From a virus, in IMG/VR virus record IMGVR_UViG_3300025101_000186, positions 1 through 24,182 of that record: a stretch of 24,182 bases of DNA. The stretch is one strand, 5' to 3'. The position numbers and the translations under genes were made by a program. The notes under the pieces were generated by a model. It ran no database searches and was not told the origin of the DNA. It was given only the letters and a program-made list of their open reading frames with translations. Of the stretch, positions 16,601-23,172 are shown one piece after another. Position 1 is the first letter of the stretch, and each line of letters opens with the position of its first letter.

Positions 16601-16966
16601 AGTTTTTTGCGCTGCATTTTTGACTGGAGCATACAGAAGAAGAGGATCAGTATATAAAGACAAGCCTTGTGATAACCTTGCTTCATCATCTTTTTGATCA
16701 TCATACACAAACGAAAGAGGCCTATCTGGGTTTATGTTAATTGCCTCAAGTCCTTTTTTTTGCAGAGCTGATACTGCTTTTGTCATAGGGTGAGCTTTTG
16801 CTATCAGGTTTACTAGCTCTACATAATCATCTATAGTTCTTGCACCTGTCTTACGATAAAAGTCTCCTGTTCTTGCAAGCTCTTCTTTTGTAAAAAAATC
16901 TGTTAATTTTTTATCCTCAAACGCCTGTCTTAAAGGATCAGACTTCTTTGAGTCAAAGATGCTCAT
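10658..16966 (-). CDS. Giant internal virion/ejection-type protein with embedded HNH-like motif
   Basis: At 2102 residues this is the longest gene, 26% of the window. It has no frameshift and starts at an ATG with AGGTGG six bases upstream. Early residues are charged and helical. At 507-540 an HNH-like signature appears: ETDHIMPVES with D509 and H510, then NLQTL with N527 and LNND with N536. Residues about 740-1020 contain small-residue hydrophobic stretches (GSSAFLGEFVGG, GAIIGGLFPIVGPALY) that could enter membranes. About 1580-1700 holds a segment with FPAEILRTTF, reminiscent of large marine-phage internal proteins. The C-terminus (about 2030-2075) is Gln/Pro-rich. Position after the smaller internal proteins and before the holin matches that of T7 gp16-like ejection proteins. 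No transglycosylase motif was recognised, so its activity is open. Confidence 0.7.
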   Translation of the reverse strand: MSIFDSKKSDPLRQAFEDKKLTDFFTKEELARTGDFYRKTGARTIDDYVELVNLIAKAHPMTKAVSALQKKGLEAININPDRPLSFVYDDQKDDEARLSQGLSLYTDPLLLYAPVKNAAQKTISKIPDIVSDIKYGDKTFSATRGKLPAPVSGAGANVVRNIDDAIAQVRKEMAETGEILTEKEIIEKATKRLTFGIKADKAGKELVDMFGKKATDYGLEKDIKFAFKDKDASKVRDMADLVPTTKNLTTPLVDGSKSYSENLTDIAKQLEGKMVHGSKPGESVQPFSSKSEYFRQAVQKEYFKQNQLSVKQYEDYYKALINDKGRVDLPENFYAGLKPEEFATFKAYDNTRRQIPNLKQARKNLEEQGFSKTDFKNAAQNQKIYSYAPADYAAYRAKQAGYRSANYSGSKQEARVLGLKDYGIKLSEREQSIFDQVNFVWKTDTSTAIKKNEDLQKLILNNDDIINDLSYRVLNSGKLAKSKPKVTVDRLKNSEFNKDKYTQTFYETDHIMPVESANTAGVNALRNLQTLPKTLNNDFKKPFDKYVAKLLKQESIDQKDIDNVREIVDQARDLGVTLYIDEPAKFGYTKKFVGAPYSDLANEVGQIPYVMQTENIIKRYSPEASLRELDLGRGGADVGGSGEDISTGANILRAKRLQDLESVKALQERIKSMYPTDGVTRLAKMREAKYAEISKKAREELRNERPVKFKASELANVARELIFKPSGIAMTTPMVLGLNAVEGAYNLVRPGVENDIDMKEKFPNVYNLYNYYSSGIGPTPEEQTYIGFLDEGVRSVQKGMDNLGYGVLDLAFTIPDFAFGTKLQERLQKSYDENAKADPETFLGDAGAILTEFGVPGTAAFKFINFLRKGFKITDKSTEGLKGAIKYKTQISNVSKRVATVGSSAFLGEFVGGSRYNSVTRMSPDDPFLLDNVAGYSFENTAGLSGRELVLANFRNRLRFGAEGAIIGGLFPIVGPALYNVTKYGVIKPSAFVAGKGLQATNLLAVKPASYLLARTPGVAQIGQLAGIATGLGAKFLGKDILARTAVGLMGSPTLKQLPDFKDWRMFEVTSTDPLQRNLKKFDNFLSLFRDSANQSANRFFLSGSTDRSIKAISRKIEKQLDVVEKRAYNLAKGFLTSYNAKTTSPAKQDFYLDQVMSYLKGQIKKSDLPDVLQESAEALNKTFIQIKKDFADVLPDGAGLKDFLNTNLRQYVRSSFSSFTNPLYRPDPNTFNRAVDFMVDRISKNENMIEAALAGSKVTDQAVAIKDFARKQVESILQRGKTDNRDPLDVLSFIARQNLKMDDLVVQTGEELPDVIRKLLGEENNLRTSVMTTATDLASQTANLQMYDKLAKLGVQEGWLFRTAEEAIAAGVINPKLIGPRLPGLGKLNSSISEAYGGEDIVNSIVGSSGLLDNLLKNDIYQGLIAYKAMVQTGKTVYSPATQTRNFGSAGFFPLQSGHIGGAASVTDAFKIMLDDIFGAGKVANEQDLIDRITRKIELGVLDENVVVSELKDILQDLKKANFKSYASFADAVDNTKLSQTATRLYAGGDNVWKWYGHEFVMSQLKNGFKNVDEIKDAYKTVFKADINPTSVAEGVEQYAASLIRDTYPTYSKVPKLIQLIRRVPFIGNFVSFPAEILRTTFTTSAIAAKHIASNNPTLRELGYRTLMGQYLTFGGIGLGTKYIGETMSNMSSQQLKDLKEYFVPDFMRNSDLIPVTPMKDGVVKVFDNSRYFPYDLVSATVSNLMKRIFTSKERLDPEKIETDMFKDLYNYTGPFADLAGGTLFGTAIGYEPALTFLTGGRTKQGNRIYSETDTTIEKFDKMFAHTFQTINPGFVRTLQNLYKSAAGLLTGTGQPIKMTDEVFKLFGGSSVTIDVPGSFRYQIGELKSSFREPKVAEGFFRPDFRSGDQLVREYNEQNEEAFREQYEFFKLVRAARRNDFMKDSEIIKLLVDRVGKKTAANIISGRFTPLSYSRDALVGRYENVKRGNPDSDVFIADFLPFGKLEAAKARWGSQLFSNYEKEMNKEKEIENQQQSAVVPPVNNQVASAPPPSQLPTTPDPVVTAAKPDINRATGLTSNETALLSPSEQAIRQKQRVTGVL

Positions 16967-16967
16967 G

Positions 16968-18287
16968 TTAAGCCACCTGTGCTGGTAATTGTAAATCTAC
17001 GTTATATTTTTGATTGAATATTGCTATGTCTTGTTCTGACTCTATACTTGCAAAATCATATAGTGCCGCTTCACTAGTAGCTAACAGTTTAACAACTGAG
17101 TCATCTACTTCAACAGGTAATCTTGCACGAAGCTCTTCAAATGAAATACCCTGCGATTGTTGTGGTTGTTCAGTAGGCATAGCAGTCATTGGAGCTCCAC
17201 CTTCATTAAGTTCAACACGACCTCCCTCTGCTCTTCCAATAACTTCGTCGTCTCTAGTGTCCATGCTGTATGTGTTTAAGGCATTGTTTCTTTCAAGAAT
17301 AAAGTCTTTATCACTTGGACTTAAAACACTTCCTGTTTTTTGTATTTCTTCAATAATTCTGTTTGAGTTTTTTACGCCTCTCATTCTGTTGTTCATTACC
17401 ATATTCATCAAAGCGTCTTGTTTTTGAGAAAGTTCTCCCTGTCTTGCCATCGTAGCTTTTTGAGCTTGACTTGCTTCAATTTCTTCGTCACCCATAAACA
17501 TACCACTCATTGCTCCAACACGACCACCTTCGGCACTGCCTTTTCTTGCACTGTCCAAAGCCTTATATATTGAATCAAAGTTGTATGTTGGTAATAATTT
17601 TTTCAACATTACACGCTCAAGTCTTTCTTCATACTCATCAGGGTGTGTGCTTATTGATTTACCCTCACCTAACATTTCTGCTTTTACTGCTTCTCTAGCA
17701 GTAGTATCAGCAAAGTCATCTAGGTCTTGTCCAACAAAAATCTGTAGTACAGTTTTCATGTCGTTGAATGCTTGTTCTTTTTCTTGAAGACTTGTGCTTG
17801 TGTCTGTTATTACATTTCTATAACCATCAACAGAATCTAATGCTCTTTCAAACTCATCTCTATCTGCCATTCCAAAACCAGTAGTGACTGCACTAGCCAT
17901 TAGTTCTTTATTGCCAGCTACTTTGTCAAAATAATTTTGTTTTTTGTTATCATAAGAACTAGCTAGGTCCATTCCTAAACCTGCAAGTGATGGTCCGGCA
18001 GCAGTTAACGCTCCGCCTATACCACTTTGACCTGTCGCAGGTGCTCCCATTATGTTTGCTCCCGCTGCAGCTATTCTTAAGTAGTCTCCCATGTTCAAAC
18101 CTTTTTCCATTTCAGGTTGCTCTAAAAGACCATAAGTCTTCATTACCTCTAATATGTCTTTTGTGTTTTGTGAACCGCCTGTAGAAAACTCTGTACGTTC
18201 TTCATCTTCAAAACCCGACACTATGCCATTATTCTTTGAAGAAACTTTACCGCCTCTTTTAAACATTGGTCTATTTAAACTTCTCAT
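16968..18287 (-). CDS. Putative internal virion protein with GGRV peptides
   Basis: A 439-residue protein starting MRSLNRPMFKRGGKV, an N-terminus common among marine phage structural proteins. GGRV-type peptides occur at 12-15 (GGKV), 254-257 and 355-358, the last followed by NEGG at 361-364. Between them are helical, charged stretches, and the region 72-108 is Gly/Ala-rich. The ATG overlaps the stop of the preceding gene (TAATG) with AGGAG ten bases upstream. It lies between the Ala/Gln-rich protein and the giant protein, an order like the T7 gp14-gp15-gp16 set, so a role in the ejection apparatus is likely but not shown. Confidence 0.65.
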   Translation of the reverse strand: MRSLNRPMFKRGGKVSSKNNGIVSGFEDEERTEFSTGGSQNTKDILEVMKTYGLLEQPEMEKGLNMGDYLRIAAAGANIMGAPATGQSGIGGALTAAGPSLAGLGMDLASSYDNKKQNYFDKVAGNKELMASAVTTGFGMADRDEFERALDSVDGYRNVITDTSTSLQEKEQAFNDMKTVLQIFVGQDLDDFADTTAREAVKAEMLGEGKSISTHPDEYEERLERVMLKKLLPTYNFDSIYKALDSARKGSAEGGRVGAMSGMFMGDEEIEASQAQKATMARQGELSQKQDALMNMVMNNRMRGVKNSNRIIEEIQKTGSVLSPSDKDFILERNNALNTYSMDTRDDEVIGRAEGGRVELNEGGAPMTAMPTEQPQQSQGISFEELRARLPVEVDDSVVKLLATSEAALYDFASIESEQDIAIFNQKYNVDLQLPAQVA

Positions 18288-19426
18288 TATCCGTACGCTC
18301 CTGATGCTCCCAATAAACCTAGTATACCAATACCGCCACCTAGTAATGTTTGTGCCGTGCTTGGATCAGGTGTTGTTGTATATGTAGTTGAACCTGGCGC
18401 ACCATACGCAGAACCTAGCATCTGACTTAAGAAACCTAGTCCTTGTTGTTTTGCAAAAGCTTGTTCTCTTAGACCTGCTTTTTTTGCATCAAGTTGTGCT
18501 TGTTTGAAAGCTTGGTTTTGTGTTCCCATTGTTGACAATGCGTTTATTTGATTACCAAGCATAGACATTTCATACTCACCCAAACCTTGTTGTTGAGCAG
18601 CTAGTCCACCTAACTGAGATAGTTGATTTGCGAATTGTTGATTTTGTTGATTGGCTAATCCTGCTTGAGCTTGTCCTGCTTGTCCAAACATTCCAACATT
18701 TTGTCCTGCTTGTTGCATAGCTTGAGAACCCATGCCCATTTGTTGTTGAAACGCTTGGTTAGCTAATTGGTTTGCTTGTGCAAAACCTTTTTGCCTTATG
18801 TCGGCAGAGGTCATAGCTTGATCCATAATATTTTTTGCCATCAGGTTACCCTGCGCAACACCGAACCTGCCACCACCGAAAGCATTCCCTGCACTTGCTC
18901 CAAGAGCAGACATTTGTTTTGCAGCTTTGCTTTGCATCTCAGCCATTGTCGCATCAAGAACTTCTTGTTGATATGGCGACATAAATTGTTTGTATGCTCC
19001 TGCTCCACTAAATCCAGCAGCAGCTTTTCTGAATTGATCACTTGCCCCTTGTCCTGCTTTAGCTGCAGCTTGCATGTCATCAAAAGCTGTACCTGCTTTA
19101 CCAAGAGCATCGGCTCCCGCTGCTGGTCTAACCATACCTGTGACTGGATCAACAACCATATCTTCTGCCAGTCCAGCAAATTGATCAGCTTTTTTTAAAT
19201 AATCTTCGTAACCACCCAAACCTTTTTTAGCAAGTTCTTGAGCATCTTTAGTCATTTGATCTTGCTCTGCTACAAAATCTTTACCTGTAAAACTAGAAGG
19301 ATCAACGTAATATGGATTTTCTGTTGTATCTGAAATATCTTTGGCACCTGTAAAATAAGAACCAAAGTCGGTTCCCATTTTTTCTAAAAAGAAAGGTCCT
19401 AATGTTCTTGTAGTTTGTGTAGCCAT
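18287..19426 (-). CDS. Ala/Gln/Gly-rich internal virion protein
   Basis: A 379-residue protein. After a mixed N-terminus (residues 1-90), it becomes a long, helical region very rich in Ala, Gln and Gly (about 110-330), with MSPYQQEVLDATMAEM, then repeats of QA, QQ and NQ such as QAGQAQAGLANQQNQQF. A GGGRFGVAQG element sits near 185. The C-terminus is Gly-rich and hydrophobic (LLGGGIGILGLLGASG), compatible with insertion in a membrane. Such composition is typical of podovirus internal core proteins (T7 gp14-like) that leave the capsid during infection. Both ends overlap the neighbours in TAATG junctions, so it is tightly coupled to the 382- and 439-residue proteins. Confidence 0.7.
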   Translation of the reverse strand: MATQTTRTLGPFFLEKMGTDFGSYFTGAKDISDTTENPYYVDPSSFTGKDFVAEQDQMTKDAQELAKKGLGGYEDYLKKADQFAGLAEDMVVDPVTGMVRPAAGADALGKAGTAFDDMQAAAKAGQGASDQFRKAAAGFSGAGAYKQFMSPYQQEVLDATMAEMQSKAAKQMSALGASAGNAFGGGRFGVAQGNLMAKNIMDQAMTSADIRQKGFAQANQLANQAFQQQMGMGSQAMQQAGQNVGMFGQAGQAQAGLANQQNQQFANQLSQLGGLAAQQQGLGEYEMSMLGNQINALSTMGTQNQAFKQAQLDAKKAGLREQAFAKQQGLGFLSQMLGSAYGAPGSTTYTTTPDPSTAQTLLGGGIGILGLLGASGAYG

Positions 19427-20574
19427 TATGCCATTGCCTCTAATTGATCCATCATATTATACATGTATTTAGCAGCAGACCTGGGATCTCCAGAGCCACC
19501 CATCATTCTATCTAAACCTTTCATCGCATCCGATGTTAGTACAAATTCATTTTTAGCAAGGACTGCAGGCACATCATCTTTTTTCTCTTTTGTACCCATT
19601 GGTATAAACCCACCTGTGTCCCTATAATCTAGTTCCATTCCTTTAGGTATACCTGGAGCGACGTCCATGATGCCGCCACCTTCATTATAGCCTACTCTTC
19701 CGCCATTTGCCAACATAAACTCATTGTATTTATCTATAATATAAGGATCAGCCATAGTTGGATTATCTTTAGGGTAAGGCACTCCACCTGATAAATTTTC
19801 ATATCCTTTAAACCATTCTCTCCAAACCCTGCCCTCTTCTCGTTTGCTTTTCATCTTTTGTTGTTTCAAAGCTTCTGCGGCTGGTTTCATTTGAGATATC
19901 GTAGTTATGGCACCTATTGTTCTAAGTGAGTTACCCAAATCAAATTCTCCATCTTTGCTAAAACCAGGAAATACTGACTTACTAACAGAATCAAATACTT
20001 CCATACCTTTGCCTGTTGCTCTACGTAAAAAGCTAGGATCTTCGGGTCTCATCTTTGGCATATTTTTTAACATTGGAGGCTCTGTAGCAAGTGTTACAGG
20101 AGTTTTCTGAAACAATGGGTTTTCTTTTCCTCCAAGAAAACGTTTTTGACTAAACTCTGATGGCATTTCTGATGAAGTAGCCAACGGATTTTTTGTTGAT
20201 GTTCGAGGTTTGTTTCTTAAGAATTTTGGCTGAGTGCTTACAGGTTGAGAAAAAGCACCTTTTCTAAATCCAGCGAATAAATCTGCATTACCTTTTGTGT
20301 CATCAAACAAAGTTCCAATACCTTTTCCAAGTCTATCTGAAACCGTTGGTCCATCTTGAGGCCCAGCAGCTCGAGCAGCCATAAGTGTACCGAGAGCAGT
20401 TATTGGATCTAATTTACCAGAATGCATCTTTACCGAACCAAGCTGTCCTAAAGCTAGTGCTGCAGGTATTCCTAACGGTCCTGCAAAAGCCATGGCCGCT
20501 GGTCCTAAGAAAGGAGCAATTTCCTTTGGTACTAACGCGTCACCTATTTTATCTAAAAAACTACTTATTCCCAT
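19426..20574 (-). CDS. Putative virion protein with hydrophobic N-terminus and tape-measure-like C-terminus
   Basis: A 382-residue protein. Residues about 18-46 are hydrophobic and Ala/Gly/Pro-rich (IAPFLGPAAMAFAGPLGIPA). The middle (100-260) is basic and Pro-rich, apparently disordered. Near the C-terminus comes NGGRVGYNEGG (290-300) and DDVPAVLAKNEFVLTSDAM, a motif form often found at the end of tape-measure and minor tail proteins. The start follows the zinc-ribbon stop directly with GGAGA upstream. It opens the run of internal proteins and shares its GGRV peptide with the 439-residue protein, so both may dock on the same partner. Confidence 0.65.
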   Translation of the reverse strand: MGISSFLDKIGDALVPKEIAPFLGPAAMAFAGPLGIPAALALGQLGSVKMHSGKLDPITALGTLMAARAAGPQDGPTVSDRLGKGIGTLFDDTKGNADLFAGFRKGAFSQPVSTQPKFLRNKPRTSTKNPLATSSEMPSEFSQKRFLGGKENPLFQKTPVTLATEPPMLKNMPKMRPEDPSFLRRATGKGMEVFDSVSKSVFPGFSKDGEFDLGNSLRTIGAITTISQMKPAAEALKQQKMKSKREEGRVWREWFKGYENLSGGVPYPKDNPTMADPYIIDKYNEFMLANGGRVGYNEGGGIMDVAPGIPKGMELDYRDTGGFIPMGTKEKKDDVPAVLAKNEFVLTSDAMKGLDRMMGGSGDPRSAAKYMYNMMDQLEAMA

Positions 20575-20817
20575 TTATTCTCCGGTCCCCGATCCTAAGG
20601 GTATTTGAATTACTTTTATATGTATATCTGTTGCTTTGTGTACTTCCCAAGATTCTCCACAATCGCTGCATACTCCAGTTGCCTCTTCATGTGAATCTAC
20701 CTCATTGTTGCAGTTTTTACAATAAATTCTGTGGTAAACTTCTGGTTGCAGAACAGGAACTTCTTTTCCTTCAACCATTTCAGTCCCAATAACCTTAGAT
20801 TCTTGTATTTTTTTCAT
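20575..20817 (-). CDS. Small zinc-ribbon protein of the late operon
   Basis: An 80-residue protein with YCKNC (C33, C36) and CSDCG (C50, C53), a four-cysteine zinc ribbon flanked by strand-like segments. The ATG overlaps the preceding stop (ATGA) and has GGAG five bases upstream. The late-operon place suggests a virion or assembly accessory; a nucleic-acid-binding regulator is the alternative. No family is recognised. Confidence 0.7.
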   Translation of the reverse strand: MKKIQESKVIGTEMVEGKEVPVLQPEVYHRIYCKNCNNEVDSHEEATGVCSDCGESWEVHKATDIHIKVIQIPLGSGTGE

Positions 20818-21170
20818 GATATCTCCAATACTGATAATATTACATGTAGTGCGTTAGCTCCGCTAGCTGTTGCTTTTATGATATCGCTATCTTCAACAAC
20901 CATTGGTTGATCTAGTATTTCTACTGCAGAGTTTGAAGCTACCGACAAAGCGTTAACTATTTTAATATCTCCACCCACACTAGAATCTGTATTTACCAAT
21001 GTTATTGTAACAGCTCCTCCTGAGTCGTTACACACACGAATAGATTTTATAATTCCTTGCACCGGTTTCTGTGGTGGCACAGTTGATGTATTTGCTGTAG
21101 GCACGGTGTATACTGTAGTCACATCCGTTGTTGTCAGGTCTACACTTCTATTTTTATAAATGTCACTCAT
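20814..21170 (-). CDS. Small beta-rich virion protein, decoration-type candidate
   Basis: From the ATG at 21170 the product has 118 residues. It is rich in Thr, Val and Ser with strand-like alternation (DVTTVYTVPTANTS, then IKSIRVCNDSGGAVTITLVN and HVILSVLEI). Similar short beta-sandwich proteins with a YTVP...IKSIRVCN pattern are found among marine phage structural genes. A TTG at 21182 would add four residues, but its only AAGGA is too close, while the ATG at 21170 overlaps the stop of the 54-codon gene (TAATG), so the ATG is chosen. A function as capsid decoration or tail accessory is inference. Confidence 0.7.
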   Translation of the reverse strand: MSDIYKNRSVDLTTTDVTTVYTVPTANTSTVPPQKPVQGIIKSIRVCNDSGGAVTITLVNTDSSVGGDIKIVNALSVASNSAVEILDQPMVVEDSDIIKATASGANALHVILSVLEIS

Positions 21171-21334
21171 TACAGAAACCAAGTCCTTGCTGTTAGTTCT
21201 TCACGTAAGTCTTGTTGAAACGTAAAGTTAAGTTGATTAATAATGTTTTCTAATTCACGAATTAAAATATCTTGTTGTTGTCTATCAAAAGTATCAGACG
21301 GTAAGGGTAATCTTGTAATATTAATTTTAGCCAT
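21170..21334 (-). CDS. 54-residue conserved small protein
   Basis: An open frame of 55 codons starting MAKINITRLPLPSDTFDRQQ and ending in LTARTWFL. Both ends make TAATG junctions: its ATG overlaps the stop of the 612-residue protein and its TAA overlaps the ATG of the next gene, which is strong support for a real gene despite the size. The middle (QDILIRELENIINQLNFTF) is an amphipathic helix, with a QQ-rich entry. Proteins with the same layout (N-terminal RLP, central helix, C-terminal W-F-L) are familiar in short-tailed cyanophage and pelagiphage genomes near tail genes. The function is not known. Confidence 0.8.
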   Translation of the reverse strand: MAKINITRLPLPSDTFDRQQQDILIRELENIINQLNFTFQQDLREELTARTWFL

Positions 21335-23172
21335 TATCTAGAACCGTCCGGTTTAAGATCCATCCTTACAGTGCCAAATCTCCAGTTTGAATCTAGTATA
21401 TTGTTTGCTACTTTTACATTAGCTTGTCTGCCTCTACCTCTAACTGAAAAGAATTTAGTAGTCGGTGTTATTGTACCTGTAAAAGATCTTGTGTTTGTAC
21501 TGACTGGATAATTTGCAAACTCTATCGTTATATCAGCATTACCAACTTGATCTTTGAAGTCAGGTATAACACGAGAACATAAAAACACTTGATCTCCTTC
21601 TTCTATATCAAAGTCACCACTTGTTATCTGACAATCCATTTTAGCTCCATCATCATTAACACCATCTTCATGAGCATACAATATACTTGCTCCACCTGTC
21701 ACACCTAAAATAGTTTCATTAGTAGGTAGATCAGTGCTGCTGTATTCTGTTGCGTATGGATTTGGATATACTCCTCTGTCAACCCATGATGTTCTAGCAA
21801 AGCCATCGTTTGTATACCAAATTTTTTCTAGATAATTGTATGTAACACTTCTGTCTATAAAGTCAGAACTTTCACTAGGATAAAACCAAGTGACTTCATT
21901 AAAGTCTGTATTGACACCGCAGAAAATTTGTTCTTGACCTGTTGTATTGATATCATCAAATACAAAATCCTGCACAGTACAAGGCAGTTTATTAATTGCA
22001 CCATCAAACACATAGAAAGCTGTTTGACTCATCCAAAAGGTAACACCATTAACATCTACAGTGCAGTTAGGTGAAATAGCTCCACAGTTTGCACCAACCT
22101 GGTTAAGACCAAAAATAAAAGGTGGACCAATGTTATTTAAAGAGTGTAGTGCTGTATCTGTCCACACCAGAATAGAGCCCCTAGATCTTCCTGCTGCAAC
22201 AATTTTAGAACCATCTTGTATCCTAAAAGAACCTGCTGTGTTTTCTGCAGTAGGTGCCCACGTGTTAAAATCTTCTTGAGATGAAAATCTTAAAAATAAA
22301 TCATCTTGTGTGCTTGTTGTTCCTATGGTTGTTTCTGTGCCAAATAAAAATATGTGTCTGTCTGGAGAAGACACCAGTAAAACTCTGTTCGTCCCAGGAG
22401 CAGCAGCAATCTTAGCAGCTCTCGTGCTTGTCCCAGCAGATAAATCCCAACGATATAAAGCGTCGTCGTTTCTAATAGCAAGCAAATCCTCACCAAAAGT
22501 ATCTAGTGACCAATACGTTGCATCCAGTTGAATACTACTTGTAGATCTTGGTGTATTCCAAGTTCCCACGTTCCACGCTCCAGTACCCCATCCAAAACCA
22601 AAAGCTGCTTTGTTTGTACCTGAAGTAATTTGATACTTCGCGTTCCCCGTTCCACCACCACCTGATGTTGAACCGCTAGCCGTGCTTGTGTGTGTAACTG
22701 TATATACACTAGAACTAGTAACGGAGGTTACTTCAAATTCATTGTTCATGTCCAAACCATCAATAGCTGAGTAACTATCAAAGGTTACAAAATCACCGAC
22801 CGCGGCGCCGTGATTTGCATCTGCAACGCTAACTGTTGTAGTTCCGTTTGTTGTAAAAGGATTTGCAAGAGAGCTAGTTGTTTTTCTAATTGGTGTGATG
22901 TCGTAAAAACGACCCTCTACATAAATATATAATTTTCTATCTGTTCCTAAAGCTAAATGTCTAACTCCAGTCAATGAATACCAAGCAGTGCTTGCTCTAA
23001 CAACACCTGCTATCTTTGTTACCGGTGTAACAACTTTATTCCAGCCTCCTATTTTTTCTGGCAAGCCTGATCTAAAACGAACATTTTTAGCATCAACCCA
23101 GCGACCTTCCGCTCCGTAAGTGGTTGTTTGTTTATCAATACCAGGTTTGAACTGTGCTTTGATTAAGGCCAT
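21334..23172 (-). CDS. Tail/head-completion structural protein, beta-propeller-like
   Basis: A 612-residue protein beginning MALIKAQFKPGIDKQTTTYG, then WVDAKNVRFRSGLPEKIGGW. This opening and the succession of short blade-like segments (for example LALGTDRKLYIYVEGRFYDI, LLAIRNDDALYRWDL, HIFLFGTE) suggest a beta-propeller, as in P22 gp10-like packaged-DNA stabilisation or hub proteins. A Thr/Ser/Gly-rich insert (about 110-180, with GDFVTFDSYSAIDGL and GSTSGGGGTG) interrupts the first part. The C-terminus is also beta-rich (ADITIEFANYPVS). It overlaps both neighbours by TAATG. The propeller is inferred from pattern; a general tail-tip role is safer. Confidence 0.7.
   Translation of the reverse strand: MALIKAQFKPGIDKQTTTYGAEGRWVDAKNVRFRSGLPEKIGGWNKVVTPVTKIAGVVRASTAWYSLTGVRHLALGTDRKLYIYVEGRFYDITPIRKTTSSLANPFTTNGTTTVSVADANHGAAVGDFVTFDSYSAIDGLDMNNEFEVTSVTSSSVYTVTHTSTASGSTSGGGGTGNAKYQITSGTNKAAFGFGWGTGAWNVGTWNTPRSTSSIQLDATYWSLDTFGEDLLAIRNDDALYRWDLSAGTSTRAAKIAAAPGTNRVLLVSSPDRHIFLFGTETTIGTTSTQDDLFLRFSSQEDFNTWAPTAENTAGSFRIQDGSKIVAAGRSRGSILVWTDTALHSLNNIGPPFIFGLNQVGANCGAISPNCTVDVNGVTFWMSQTAFYVFDGAINKLPCTVQDFVFDDINTTGQEQIFCGVNTDFNEVTWFYPSESSDFIDRSVTYNYLEKIWYTNDGFARTSWVDRGVYPNPYATEYSSTDLPTNETILGVTGGASILYAHEDGVNDDGAKMDCQITSGDFDIEEGDQVFLCSRVIPDFKDQVGNADITIEFANYPVSTNTRSFTGTITPTTKFFSVRGRGRQANVKVANNILDSNWRFGTVRMDLKPDGSR

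Noticed and set aside
17014-17427. 137-codon plus-strand frame opposite the 439-residue gene
   Set aside because: Ser/Cys/Leu-rich shadow of the minus-strand frame; no promoter or ribosome binding site.
18540-18780. CRISPR-like or tandem repeat array
   Set aside because: The repeats are short codon-level quasi-repeats within an Ala/Gln-rich coding region, without regular spacing.
18767-19198. Plus-strand and alternative minus-strand frames within the Ala/Gln-rich gene
   Set aside because: Repetitive GCA/CAA codons keep other frames open by chance; the coupled TAATG junctions support only the 379-residue frame.
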